DNA of 64,000 nt, from assembly GCA_020746105.1 (NCBI GenBank), contig CM036629.1, forward strand, positions 3,626,501 to 3,690,500, given 5' to 3'. Positions 37,320-47,828 of the stretch are shown here, one piece after another. This DNA is from Trogon surrucura (Eukaryota; Chordata; Aves; Trogoniformes; Trogonidae). The notes beneath the pieces were generated by a model, which was not told the origin of the DNA, did no database searches, and saw only the letters and a list, made by a program, of their open reading frames with translations. Both the position numbers and the translations under genes were made by a program. Position 1 is the first letter of the stretch, and each line of letters opens with the position of its first letter.

Positions 37320-37477
37320 CGGGGCAAGCCGGCGATATAGGACCACGAATCCTTCTGAGGACTGTAGGTCTCAACTGAAGAAAGCGCCCCGTTTTCGTTC
37401 CTGCCACCAACAGCTACCAGCATGTCGGTAATTGCTCCCAGGTAGAAATCTACTCGACGTTGTCTCATGGAAGCAAC
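37320..37477 (-). CDS. KLHL36: KLHL36 coding exon 4 (Kelch repeat 2-3)
   Basis: The 158-nt exon encodes residues 379-430 plus two bases of Arg431. It starts [16 protein letters not shown] and contains the Kelch core [18 protein letters not shown], then SYIAGLPR. The acceptor is TTTTGCAG and the donor CCG|GTAAGG. Lengths of the four coding exons (60, 1074, 158 and 556 nt) sum to 1848 nt, exactly 615 codons plus stop. The exon is not a multiple of three, so skipping it would shift the frame. It lies between the two copies of the 65-bp direct repeat. Confidence 0.97.
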
Positions 37478-38296
37478 CTGCAAAACAAAAAAAATACAAA
37501 AGCAAAATACAAACATGCTGACATCTTCACACACCGGGTAGGCAAGCTGAGTTAAGGTATGTTCATGCCTGAGGACAGAACAGTTGCTCCTTCCCATTTC
37601 TTTGGAAAGAAGAGCTACTGGTTTTGACCATTACATTCATAAAGTATTTTTTGTTTTCTGCAGTAGCATGTTACATCGACTTTGTTTTCAAAAAAAGAGA
37701 CAAGAGGAAGCACCTAAGAGTCAGAAATGTTTATATTCCAAAGCTCTGCAAGAAGCATATATTGGAATCACTCAAATCTACAAATGAACCACACAGGATT
37801 GGTTCTTACAGGAATCTGCGCTGGTCACAGGGTTTTACAGCAGGACTGGAAGCAATTAGCTTGTTCACAGAGATGATCTAGCACAGAGACATTTGACAAG
37901 TGTCAGAGACATTTTCTTTTTACATCAGACCCATTTTCAATTTAGTCATATGTGCTACTGCTTGTGAAAGATGAACTAAGCAATCACTTCTGCAAGTCCA
38001 TTCTAGCATTATTCCCAAAAGTCATCTAAAGCTAACCAGGAATTTCACAGATGAGATGCCCAAATCCCAAGCGAAGTTGCAAATCTGCACCAAACTCTTT
38101 TGCTGCGCTTGTAACTTAAGCATTCCCACAGGGGATTCAAGCAGCTGCTTCTTCAGTCTAAATAACCTGAATTTCCATTTGCAAGCACTGCTACGTTGGC
38201 TACTCTTAACGAGCCCTGCTATTCCACCATAAAGAAGAAAACACTCTATAAACGTTAAGGACTTTAAACGGAGAAGTAATACAGCTTAAGTCTCAC
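37478..38296 (-). other. KLHL36: KLHL36 intron 3 (0.8 kb)
   Basis: This short intron lies between the exon 3 donor (AAG|GTGAGA) and the exon 4 acceptor. It holds the second copy of the 65-bp direct repeat at 38074-38138. Nothing else was recognised. Confidence 0.93.
38074..38138. repeat. 65-bp direct repeat, copy 2 (KLHL36 intron 3)
   Basis: This is an ungapped partner of 37020-37084 with 6 mismatches in 65 bp. Similarity beyond these ends fades quickly, so the duplicated unit is about this length. Confidence 0.9.
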
Positions 38297-39370
38297 CTTT
38301 ATCCACTGGTTACAGCGGGGATCATACCTATATAGGAGATTTGAAGCTGCATCCCCTCCATTGTCTCTTGAAAAGCTGCCTCCGGCTATGAAGATAAAGC
38401 CTCCCAAGACTGCAACGCAGTGGTGACTTCGCCTGGCTGGGAGAGGCGTTTCTGCCACCCACTGCCCCTTTCTGGTGTCCAAGAAGCAGGTGTCATCGCT
38501 CAGTTCCAGGCACCGTTCGGAAACCTCGCCGCCCACGAAGAGGAGCCTCTCCTCGCAGGTCCGCAGCGCCGTCCGCTTGTTTTGCAGCACCGGCTGAGCC
38601 GTGACGTTGTTGTGGTAGTTCACCGCCTCCTCTATAAACCCCTCACAGTTTGCCTCTTTGGGAAGAAGAGAGCAGACAGCAGGCTTGACTCGATGGAGGA
38701 GGTCGCTTTTAGGTATCAAGGGGAAATGAATGTTATCCAGGACCTGGTGAGCCTCGTTCTCTCTTTCCGGGTACTGGGTAAGCCACTGCAAGGCTGCCTG
38801 AAGCAGGTCGTGCTCACACTCCTGCTGCACGTTACTGCTGTCAAGGTATTGGCACAGCTTCTGCAAGGAAATGTTCTGCAGGAAGTCCGGGGTGAAAGAC
38901 AGCGTGCCGAAGTTCTGCAAGATGAAAGAGTCGATGTAGGAGTCAAGGCGCTTCAGGTTGTAAATAGAGGCCAGCTCTTGCAGGTACAAGTAGTTCTCCT
39001 CGCTGACTTCGTTCTCCAGATACTCGCAGCAGAAGTCAACCACCTTCCAGATCTGCAGCAGGTGAGCTGTTTCGAGCACATAGTCGATATTGCCTCCGTC
39101 TAAAGACAGCTCGCTGCCATAAAGGAAATCCACCACAGCCTTGAGACCAATGTAAGAGGCTCCAAAAAGTTCAACCTCTTTCTGGTGGGCTTCTCGCATA
39201 CCAATGGTGAACATAGAGTTGAAGTAGTCACTGCAAACGGCGAGGAGGTTCCGATGGGCAGGGACTCTCTGTTCATCCACCACAAGGACAATGTCACAGA
39301 AAAGGCCTCGGTGCCTCTGCTCGTTCAGACTCTGAAGAACTAGACTAGAGTGGTCATCCCACCTATACAC
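38297..39370 (-). CDS. KLHL36: KLHL36 coding exon 3 (BTB, BACK, first Kelch repeats)
   Basis: The exon encodes residues 21-378. It opens [18 protein letters not shown] after a TATTCCAG acceptor. A BTB domain spans about residues 35-140 ([20 protein letters not shown], then [11 protein letters not shown]), a BACK domain about 145-250 ([19 protein letters not shown], then [20 protein letters not shown]), and the Kelch propeller starts near residue 296 ([17 protein letters not shown], then [18 protein letters not shown]). It ends at a WIK|GTGAGA donor in phase 0. BTB and BACK dimerise and bind CUL3; the Kelch part binds targets. One very long exon carrying BTB-BACK is usual for this family. Identification is firm by similarity to human KLHL36 over the full exon. 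Confidence 0.97.
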
Positions 39371-42300
39371 CTGGAATAAACAAAACAGCATCAGGCAGAT
39401 GTTGTCTTCACCAAGATGAATTTCAGTGCGCCCACTAAGTGTTCTCCCATTACATGTGGTCATACATGAGAGAAGCTTACTCGTGTTGCGCATTTATTAT
39501 AAATTCTGAATTGAAACAGTTGGCAAGGAACACAGCACGAGCCCAGGCTCCTCACCTTCACTGTGAAAAGCCTAAGCAGACTTTTATTGCTTCCTACTCC
39601 CCCTTTCTTTATATAATTTACTCCTACCTCCTCCACAACGCTGCATCCAGACCTTCTCCCTGATGATTTAGACAGGCACAATTTTCTGAAACTCTTCCAC
39701 TCATTGTCTTTGAGACATCTCGCTGACATTTTCTTTCTTACTTGTCCCCCAAATGACTCCTTACAGAGTTCTTCTCAACTAAGCTACTCGCTAAATATGC
39801 GGAGTGGGAGACGAACATCCAGCAGTATGCCAAATTTTCCTTCAGCTCATGTATTGTTTGGGTTAGTGCATACTTGACAACTACCCCCTCTTAAATCCTC
39901 TCAGAACTCTAAGCTCGTTAGGGTAAAATCCCTCTTTCTTTCCATATTATTCCAGGCACACACACTGCATGCAAAAATAATAGCTGTTTATTTATGTGCA
40001 AAGCCACACATGTGGATAACTTACTCCCATAAGACTTCTAGACGCTTCCAGAAACTGAGGTAGGTTTCGGTTTAACGAATACAACTAAATACTTTTCTCT
40101 TAAAGGGGAAAATGCCCTCAGAACATGCCTGTTAAAGCATCCTTCTGGGATCCCTCTGGCCCTTCCCACCAGCTCTGTACGTGCCACAGAGCTTTCGAGG
40201 CAACGCACTGGCCTCTTTCTCACAGACTCGCGTTACCAGTCTTAGGAAAAACCAAAATGGAAATGTTTTGTTACCCCTTGAATGTCCTGCAGAACATGTA
40301 TCTAAGGGGCTGGTCACCCCAGTGTGTCAAGCGATGCAGCTTTTAGGACCATCCCTCCAGAGGAATGGAATGCTCGGTGGTACAGTTACCTTGTGATCTC
40401 TCTTACTAAAAGCCAGGTTAAGCTAAATGCAAATACATAACTTTAATTACCAAATTTGAAACAGGCAGCATTGCAGAGCCTGTAAGAACATGTAAGAGAA
40501 ATGGAAGGAGGTGGAAAGGAAGCTCATCTTTGTCTCATACCTAAGTTAGCTCTGAACAGTTCTGGCTGTAGGACCCTGGGTCTTGCCCAGTTCCACACCC
40601 TCAGCCTGCATCCCCAGGTTCTTCAAGCCTCTCAGGTGTTCAACTTCTCCTTCACCAAACTGTTGCTTCTCCTAGAAATCCTAACCATCCACGGCTTTCC
40701 TGCTTTCCCAAAGAGAAAGCACAGGATTATTGCTGTCGAGCTAAGCCATTAATGAGTTGGTTAAATCGCGGTGAGACAACCTCTCTACCCACCTGGATGG
40801 GAGAGATTCGAGTCCTAGAGCCAAGCTTTCCCCCCTACACACAAAGGCCTCGCTCTAGGCAGGCGCCCCACGCACACGATTCAGTAATTGTACTCTTATA
40901 CGCCGGGATAACCAGGGATTAACGCGCACGGCTCACCGCTGTGCGGGCGTGATGGCAGCCAATCATCCCGGGCTAACACCAACCTCAGGAGCCCGACCTC
41001 CCACGCCTGCCTTTTCGCGGGCGGCGGCGGCAGAACGATGGGCGGTCCCACAGAGATGAGACCCAAGCTAACAACCAAACGTGCTCCTCTTGTGTGTGAC
41101 AGCCCAGCGGTTCCTCTTTGGTTTTGCTCACACTCTTGTCTAAACAATGGGGACTAAGCTGCCAAAACTCCTTCCATTGGGCAAGACTTCGTGCATGCAA
41201 GTGTACAGAGTTAAACCAATCTAAGTGAAGAGGCTTCAATAAATATGTTTTGCTGGGCCCAAACTCTTTAGTTTGCCTTATACTCATTGCGTCATCGTAT
41301 CTCCGAATTCAAAAAGGGATCTATGGCACAGACAACACAGTAACTTCCACTGAGGAATAAAACCACAAGAGAACTGTAGCAGGAAAAAGAAAAAAAAGGG
41401 GGTTTAAAGACTTTCAAGCTTTTTATCTTCGTTTTTCTGAGGTTGAGAAATGCTGGTATTGTACAGGAGCCCAAGCAGAGACCAGAGGATGGAGGAGGCA
41501 GGAAGAAGAATAAATATGGCAAAGGCCAAACAACACATTTGTGGCAACTATGATGAAGGATAATGAACATATTCACAGCATCCTCTTCTGAACTTGACTC
41601 ACAGGGGACAGTTATTGGATTAAACCAAAACCATATTCCCTCTCATCTCCGTAAATTGGCTGATCATATCTGCCTAATATTCTCTAATACCACCATCGTG
41701 CATAACAAGATTACACCAGAATATAAGATTTGCCAGAGATCCCTATTTACTGCCTGTCGAGTGAGCAGCGTAATCCTGACTGCAAATGCGCCTGACAACT
41801 TGTACTCCTGAAATCCTTGTTGCCATGTAAAGCTCCTGCTACTTGAGAAATCGAGCATAAAATTATTACGTATGGCACTGGATGGACTCAGAATGTATTA
41901 ACACACTTCAGCCACTCAGCAAGTTCATTCGTTCAGGGAGGAAGTAACAGCAGCTGATGGCTGCACATTTCAAAACCAAGACTAATTTTACACTAAACAC
42001 GAACATCTTTCTCAAGCTATTTATACTCTGCAGAACAGCTTTAGCATTATCTAGTAATTCTAAGTTTAACAGATAGTGGCAGCTGCTGTCTAAGCAAGAA
42101 AATAAAACAATGCTGTCAAGTTAATTAATTTTTAATGTGATGAATTATTTTTACATCCAGACTAAGCCATTTAAATGGCAGACAGGATCAGCGCTCAGGG
42201 AAAGATTATATCGGCAAGAATGCATTTCAAAAGTAGTCCTATTTATCTTTTATCAGTTGTATCGGAGCAGTATTTTAACTCCGTTTGGATTCAAAAATGT

Positions 42301-43185
42301 AAATTCTTTCAGAGTGGTAATGCACCACTGTTACTTCAGCAATGATGCAAAAGAAGACGAGCTCCATCTCGTTCAGCTACGATAAGACAGATACAGACAC
42401 TGAAAAGTTTTTCTCTTCCAGCTGTTGTTGGTAGCACCAGGTACTTGCTCTGCAGCATCTGTAACCCAGTGCTTGCAAGAACAGAAAAGCATTTTTCACT
42501 GGTATTAAACAAAGCAAACATAGTAACTACAGCTGATATTAACACCGTATAAATCTTAGGTCATCATCCTGATGACCTGCATGGAAAGCTACCCGAGGCA
42601 GACTTCTGCAGACTCCCAACTAAAATCAATGTATTTGCGCTGACAGAGATTCCATACAGAGAAAATTAACCTCACAAACCTAAGAAAACACCTCGAGTTG
42701 ACTGGACTAACTACTGCTTGCAGCACCAAGACTTCCGTCTTCTACAAAACAAAGACTACGAGCAATGCCAGCTTTGCTTCTGTAACTCGTTTGGATTTTA
42801 TGAGCTCGATCATTATGAAAAATTCCCTGAAAACACAAATCGCATTTAATGACTTAATTTTTGGTGTAGAGAAAATACTGTGCTGTGATGATGTGCGTTT
42901 CTTTTTTAAGTTATGAGTCATGAGGAGCAGATGCCCATTTGCTGCTGCCTTTTTTGTGCCTTTTTTTTTTTTTAAATCGCTAGGCAGCATCTTCTTCTAT
43001 CAAAACCATTTGAGCAGGCAGACCACGGTTCTCATATCTCTTTATAAAAGCTCAGAATACGTACATTCCATCAAATCAGTCCATCCAAAGGAGAGCCTTT
43101 ACCCGCCCCCCCCCCCCCCCCCCCCCCTTGTTTACTTCTCTAACTTGTTCTTTTTTTCTGGTCAGCAACACAAAAACGTACAAAC
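39371..43185 (-). other. KLHL36: KLHL36 intron 2 (3.8 kb)
   Basis: The intron lies between the AAG|GTTTGT donor of the start-codon exon and the TATTCCAG acceptor of exon 3. No exon or transposon is recognisable. A 22-bp poly-C tract lies close to its 5' end at 43106-43127. Confidence 0.92.
43106..43127. repeat. Poly-C tract (22 bp)
   Basis: An uninterrupted run of 22 C (poly-G on the transcribed-sense strand of KLHL36) lies about 60 bp into intron 2. The sense RNA would carry a G22 run just downstream of a 5' splice site. Confidence 0.85.
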
Positions 43186-43267
43186 CTTTGAGGATTCACT
43201 TATCTTGTGTGGACGACAAATCCTGGTTTGCCTGGTCCCCTCCATGACAGGCTGAGCCGCAGCACTT
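43186..43267 (-). CDS. KLHL36: KLHL36 exon 2 with start codon
   Basis: The exon runs from a TTCTAG acceptor to an AAG|GTTTGT donor. The start codon is at 43245-43243 in strong context (G at -3 and +4), and coding sequence occupies 43186-43245: MEGTRQTRICRPHKISESSK, then phase-0 joining to VYRW in exon 3. Human KLHL36 begins MEASRQTRVSRPYKISESSK, so start and junction are well supported. The 22 nt before the ATG (43246-43267) is 5' leader. Confidence 0.93.
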
Positions 43268-43537
43268 CTAGAACAAAAGCAAAGGGAGGCGTTAGCAGCG
43301 CTCCAACCCTTCCCGACCGCTAAAACCCAGACCCCGCCGGATAAAAATAAAAACACACAATGGAGAAGCCCTGAGCGCGGCCCATCTGCAAAGGAGTTTA
43401 AAAAAAAATTGTACGTTTTGTTGCTGTTGTTCCCTGATGCTGATTTCTGCCCGGCCGTGTCAACAAGTCGGGGGATGCCGGGCTCCGAGCACGGAGCGGA
43501 GCGTCTGTGCCGGGTGCGGAGCGAGGGATTTACTCAC
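43268..43537 (-). other. KLHL36: KLHL36 intron 1 (270 bp, in the 5' leader)
   Basis: This short intron is predicted between a GTGAGTA donor in the CpG island and the TTTTGTTCTAG acceptor before the start-codon exon. The acceptor is well supported because it fits the conserved start. The donor is the best GT site just upstream but has no transcript support here. Confidence 0.6.
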
Positions 43538-43566
43538 CATCGCCCCCGGGCCCGCCGGGGCTGCAT
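43538..43566 (-). promoter_or_regulatory. KLHL36: Two overlapping upstream ORFs in the KLHL36 leader
   Basis: In the predicted exon 1, an ATG at 43566-43564 opens a 9-codon ORF (MQPRRARGR) whose TGA is completed by the first base of exon 2. A second ATG at 43540-43538, the last three bases of exon 1, reads on as MKCCGSACHGG and terminates at a TGA inside exon 2. This second frame runs past the main start codon in another frame (24 codons in all). The first has weak context (C at -3). The second has G at -3. Both depend on the predicted splice. Confidence 0.4.
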
Positions 43567-43585
43567 CGGCCGCGCTTCCCCGCGC
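43538..43585 (-). other. KLHL36: KLHL36 non-coding exon 1 (predicted; 5' end uncertain)
   Basis: The consensus donor G|GTGAGTA at 43538/43537 lies in the CpG island 293 bp upstream of the start codon and is the natural partner for the exon 2 acceptor. The 5' limit is a guess based on an AT-rich TATATATTTTATT stretch around 43598-43616, which would position a start near 43580. If the start site is further upstream, the exon is longer. Confidence 0.45.
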
Positions 43586-44140
43586 CGAGGGAGGGGAGAA
43601 AAATAAAATATATATTAAAAGAAAAAAAAAAAAAAAGAGGGGGGGAAGGGCGGGAAAGCAAAGCAACAACAAACAGCAGGAGCCGGCGCCCGCGGGAAGG
43701 GGCCTGGCAGCCGCCCGCAGCCGCCGGCGTTGCGGGGAGCTCCCGGGGCCCCGCGGGAGGGAGCGGGGGCTCCCGGGGCCCGGCGGCACCGCGGGAGTGA
43801 ACGGGCAGCCCTGTCGCCTTCCCGGCGGGCCCAGGAAATGCCGGCCGGAGCCTAGCGGGGCGGGGCGGGGCGGGCCGCGGGGCCGCCCCCGGGGGAGGTG
43901 CCGCCGGGCAAGGCCACGGCCCCTGCGGGAGCGAAGGGCGGTCGCATCCGCCGCCCCGCGGAGTGGGCTCTTCGGGCTGGGCGGCTCCCGCGGCGGGGAA
44001 GCACCTCCTCGGGGGGTTTCCCTGCCGGGGGTGGTGCCAGCGGGATGAGGAGAGCCGGGCCAGGGCGCAGCGCCCGGCCGGGGCGGCCAAGGGCATCGCT
44101 GGGGCGACGGCTGCGGGGAGGGCGGGATGCTCGGTGCCGT

Positions 44141-46960
44141 TTTGCCAACCGGGCAGATGTGTGCGTGCGGTAAAGTACAGCGAGGAGCCCGGTCACCATC
44201 TCGTCCTCCTTGTTTGGACGTGAATCTGTCTGACTTCAAAATGCCTGGTCAGAGACTGGCAACTTCAGCAACGCCCGCTGCTGCTCCGGGGCTTTTTCTC
44301 ATCGATTAGGGCCCAGGAGGTTTAAAAGTCAATAATAAGCCACCAGCTTTGTGAACAACGGTAGGGCTGGCAGCACACCGCCTTCACGGATAAGGAAAGA
44401 AGCGAAGACTTTGTACGCAGACCCCCCTGAGTCCTGTTTCAGGGCAACAGGCTTTACTGAAACACTACCAGTGAAGAAAACTCTTTGTTAATCCAGCACT
44501 CCTGGGTATTTTCTGGAGGTTGTTGTCAGGACAGCACAAACAGGCAAGACTGTGCGTGCATCCAAGCTCCATCTGCTCTCGCTGAGGACAGCCCTGCTTG
44601 GACAAGTCCCACATGGTGACGGGGTATTTGTTGCTGGCAGAAAATGATGTTTTCTGCATGAAGCAGCAAGTTTTTAAAGAAGGGGTCCTTGCAAAGGCTG
44701 CTCGGAATGTTTGTGCCTTCACCTACCGCCGCTGTCATCCGGCCCTCTGCTCTAGCACGGGGGCAGTAGCATCCAGCCAGCTGTGTCTGTTCTTCAGCCA
44801 TTCCAGAGAAAACGGAGATGAAGATGGGTTTCTACTAACCGAATTGATCATCAAGTCTGAAGATGAGAAGCATTTTTTGCTAGCTTTGGTCTCTGCTTGT
44901 GGCCATGGGAACCCAGGATAAAGACTCGCAATTCCCAGACTATCTGAGTGAAAAACGTACTTTGGTGATAACCCTAATGCTGTGATCTGCCAATTCACAG
45001 TAGCCTTTCCCTCCCCCCCCTCAAAAAAGTATTATTCTCTCCATTATTTTCTCTGCTCTTGCGTAAAAAAGACAGAGATGGAGAAGCAGGATTGGGGACA
45101 ACCACACAGAAAAATCAGAAAAAGAAGCAAAAAGGTACGATGGCAAAGAGCTGCAGGAACAAGGTGCTAGCAGTATATTTTGGGAGAACAGCCAAGCCTC
45201 CTGTGGGACCACAGCTCTGCAGAGCTGTCCTGTTTGCTCAGCTCCCTCTACCCACTCTGAGGCACTCCTTGAACTCCAGTAGTACAGTCTAGATGCTGAA
45301 GGTCAGTCCAGATAACCAAAACCTCAAGCTTGCTGGGGACTTTTTTTTTTTAGGAAGTCTGTAAATCCTCTTTTAAGTCCTTTCACTTTCTTTGTTGTCT
45401 GCGCTTCCTCTCTGAGGACTCTTGTGAGATGGGCAGATCCTTCTGCCAGGCAACAGCATCTTTCCTGCACAAGATGAAAAGGCCCACGTGTGGAAGATAG
45501 AGGTCTCAAACCTCTCCTGTGAAAAGCAAATCATAGCTCACCAAAGCCAGACAAATAGGTATTTTCCCCTCTCCAATTACAGCCTGATGAAACTGAGCGC
45601 AGTATTTATTCCTCCGTGGGTTAAAAGAAAAAATCCATGAAAATGTGTCAAAGACAAGGAAGACGAGCAAAGAGAATAAGTTTGACCCCACAAAGGTAGG
45701 AATCTGGCACTTAAAAGTGTAAAGCATGAAGTTTCTAATGAATATAATTCAAATGCTCCAGCCACTGGGTTACAGAGACTGAAACAAGGTTGAGGTTTTC
45801 TCCTTCTAAGGGAAATGACATTCCAGTCACTCAGTTCTGCCCTAAGAAACAGCAGGAGCTGAGGAACAAGCTTGAAGAGACAAGGACAACCAGCAGCTGT
45901 CGCAGGTATAAAGAGCAGCAAAGTCATGCCAAATGATCACAAATGCAGAGTACAAAAAAAAAAATTTATGAGCAGATAATGGCCAGCTTAAAGGCTTTTT
46001 TTTTTTTTAAAAAAAAGGAAGTGTGCCTAAAGACAGTTCCAAAAGAAAATCAATAGAAGTTCAGTCCTATTAATGTGTGATTATATTATCATCTGGAGCC
46101 TGCAGTCTACAGATACGGAGTGTGATTCACCCAGATGCCATGTCCTGTACTTGTACTGACTTTAGAAATATTTCTCTCTTCCCTATGACCTCATCGGTAC
46201 CACAGAGATGCACTGCAGCAAGATGCTCAATGTTTTGGGCCCTGATGCTACAGGGAACCTCACATCATTCAGGACTCTCTCTGGAAGAAGCTGCCTGCAG
46301 GATTAGAGCTTCATATTTTATGGCAGTTAATGATGTATCCTACAATTAGCACATGCTCTGGCGATCTGTTCCTCGAGATGTCTGGAAACACTGAATAACC
46401 GTACGTGGTCATTAGGTTTCTTACTGCCCAGGCTTCACATTTACAACATATTGAGGTGAAATACTTAATGCCCCATCGCAAACTTTAGCAGCAACAAAAT
46501 GTGATACCTTTTTCTCACAGAATGAAGGGGTTTTTTATTCAAATCGCAATATCCAGCCCCCCAGGTTTGGGGTAGAAACCCACTAACAAGGACTTTTTTT
46601 AAAAACGCTGGTCCTTGGGCACAACAACGCCTGGTGACATTTATTCCAAGCCGAGCACTGCAAAGCAAGGGACCTGTCTCTACTTCCGTGGGCGTAGGAC
46701 TGAAGGGCAATGTCACAGCCAACCCGTGTCCTTCTCAGCAACGAACTAGCCCCAACACCTCTCATCAGCGCATCCACTTGGGTTCCAGGAGGTATTTTTT
46801 AATTTGCAGTGCTGGAGCGCAGCCCGGTAGGGGGAGATCGCTCCATCTGAAATGGGGTAAAAAACACACACACAGGCACACACTCACACTCACACAATCC
46901 CGCACAGGCACCCAGCTCCTGCACACACACACCTGGAGCAGCAAGAGAGCTGTTCGTGAC
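44141..46960. other. Intergenic region between KLHL36 and COTL1
   Basis: About 2.8 kb separates the two divergent CpG islands. No exon, transposon or RNA gene was recognised. It has a T14-A8 homopolymer pair near 45996-46017, and a CA-rich stretch at the COTL1 end. Open frames are short (up to about 115 codons) and without family resemblance. Confidence 0.7.
46862..46933. repeat. CA-rich interrupted microsatellite
   Basis: Blocks of CACACA alternate with CACT, ATCCCG and GGCACC over about 70 bp. It is an imperfect, apparently decayed (CA)n tract lying at the upstream edge of the COTL1 CpG island. Confidence 0.75.
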
Positions 46961-47708
46961 TCGAAGTGACCCCCGCAGACCCCCCTAGAGCTCTGGGCCA
47001 GCCCGCACGGACGGTTCCCAGCTCCCACCCGCCGCCTTCCCGGCTCCTGCCGCTGCCCCTGCCGGGCCGGCTGGCCCTGCCCTCACCCCGGGCCCCCCTG
47101 TCCGGCGCCGTTCCCTCGCCTTGTCCTCGCCCTCCCCGCCTCGCCTACCTGCTCTGGGGGCTCCTGCCCGACTACCTCCCGTGCGCCCGGCCCGGCTCCC
47201 GGCCCCGCCGCTCAGCCAGCGGCGCCTTCTCCATCTTGCGCATCGCTTCTCCCTCCTTCCTCCTCCCGCCCGTCAGAGGCTGGAAAAACATCGCGGGGCT
47301 GGAAAAATATCAGCGGCCGGGGAAAAAAAAAAAATAAAAAAAAATCCCCAAACAACACATCCCTGCAGCGGGACGAGCCCCTCGCTCCCCAACCCCCCCC
47401 CCCCCGACCCCGCCCGGGGTTTGCATCCTCACGGCGGGCGCCCCCCCACCCCCCGTTTCCCCCCCCCCCCCCCCCCTCCCCCCGTCCCCGGGCTATTGCA
47501 TCACCCCGAAACCCCCGCGCCGGGGCCGGGCGGGGCGGGCGGGGGCCGGCTCAGCGCTGCCCGCGGAGCCATTGGCGGCCGCCGTTGGGGCGGGGGCGCG
47601 CAGGCGGGCGGGCGGGCGGCAGCGGGCTCGGCGCTGCGCGGAGCGGTGCGGAGCCGGGCGGTGGCGGCGGCGGCGGCGATTCCCCCCGCAAGCTCCGCTC
47701 CGCGATCT

Positions 47709-47732
47709 CCCCCCCCTTCCCCCCCTTCCCCC
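47709..47732 (+). promoter_or_regulatory. COTL1: C-rich element in the COTL1 5' leader
   Basis: C8-TT-C7-TT-C5 lies 20 nt upstream of the start codon. Such pyrimidine tracts can bind poly(C)-binding proteins in RNA, or form i-motif/G-quadruplex structures in DNA. No function is shown here. Confidence 0.45.
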
Positions 47733-47751
47733 GGCGCGGCCGGCCGCCCCC

Positions 47752-47828
47752 ATGGCCACCAAAATCGACAAGGAGGCGTGCAGGGAGGCGTACAACCTCG
47801 TCAGGGACGATGCCACCGAGGTGAACTG
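47752..47828 (+). CDS. COTL1: COTL1 coding exon 1
   Basis: The exon encodes MATKIDKEACREAYNLVRDD and then ATEVN, plus the first two bases of Trp26, before a TG|GTAGGT donor. Human COTL1 begins MATKIDKEACRAAYNLVRDD. Coactosin-like protein is a small cytosolic ADF-homology protein that binds F-actin and 5-lipoxygenase. The start codon has C at -3 and G at +4, a weaker context than in the other two genes. No better in-frame ATG exists, and the N-terminus is conserved, so this start is secure. Confidence 0.96.

Larger units (their letters stand above)
43440..44140 (-). promoter_or_regulatory. KLHL36: KLHL36 CpG-island promoter
   Basis: This is about 700 bp of very GC-rich, CpG-dense sequence containing the predicted first exon. 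It is unusual in holding an AT-rich island on the sense strand (poly-T then TTTTAATATATATTTTATTTTT-like sequence, 43598-43637) that could act as a TATA element. The 259-codon and 203-codon open frames across it on the two strands are Pro/Arg/Gly-rich composition artefacts. Confidence 0.7.

Noticed and set aside
43460..44239. 259-codon minus-strand and 203-codon plus-strand open frames over the KLHL36 island
   Set aside because: Both are Pro/Arg/Gly/Ala-rich products of GC composition and contain a lysine or phenylalanine run from the same A-rich block. Neither matches a family.
45996..46017. T14-A8 homopolymer pair (and a similar T10-A7 pair near 17031-17047)
   Set aside because: These could be read as tiny hairpins or terminators, but in a vertebrate intergenic or intronic context they are simple homopolymers.
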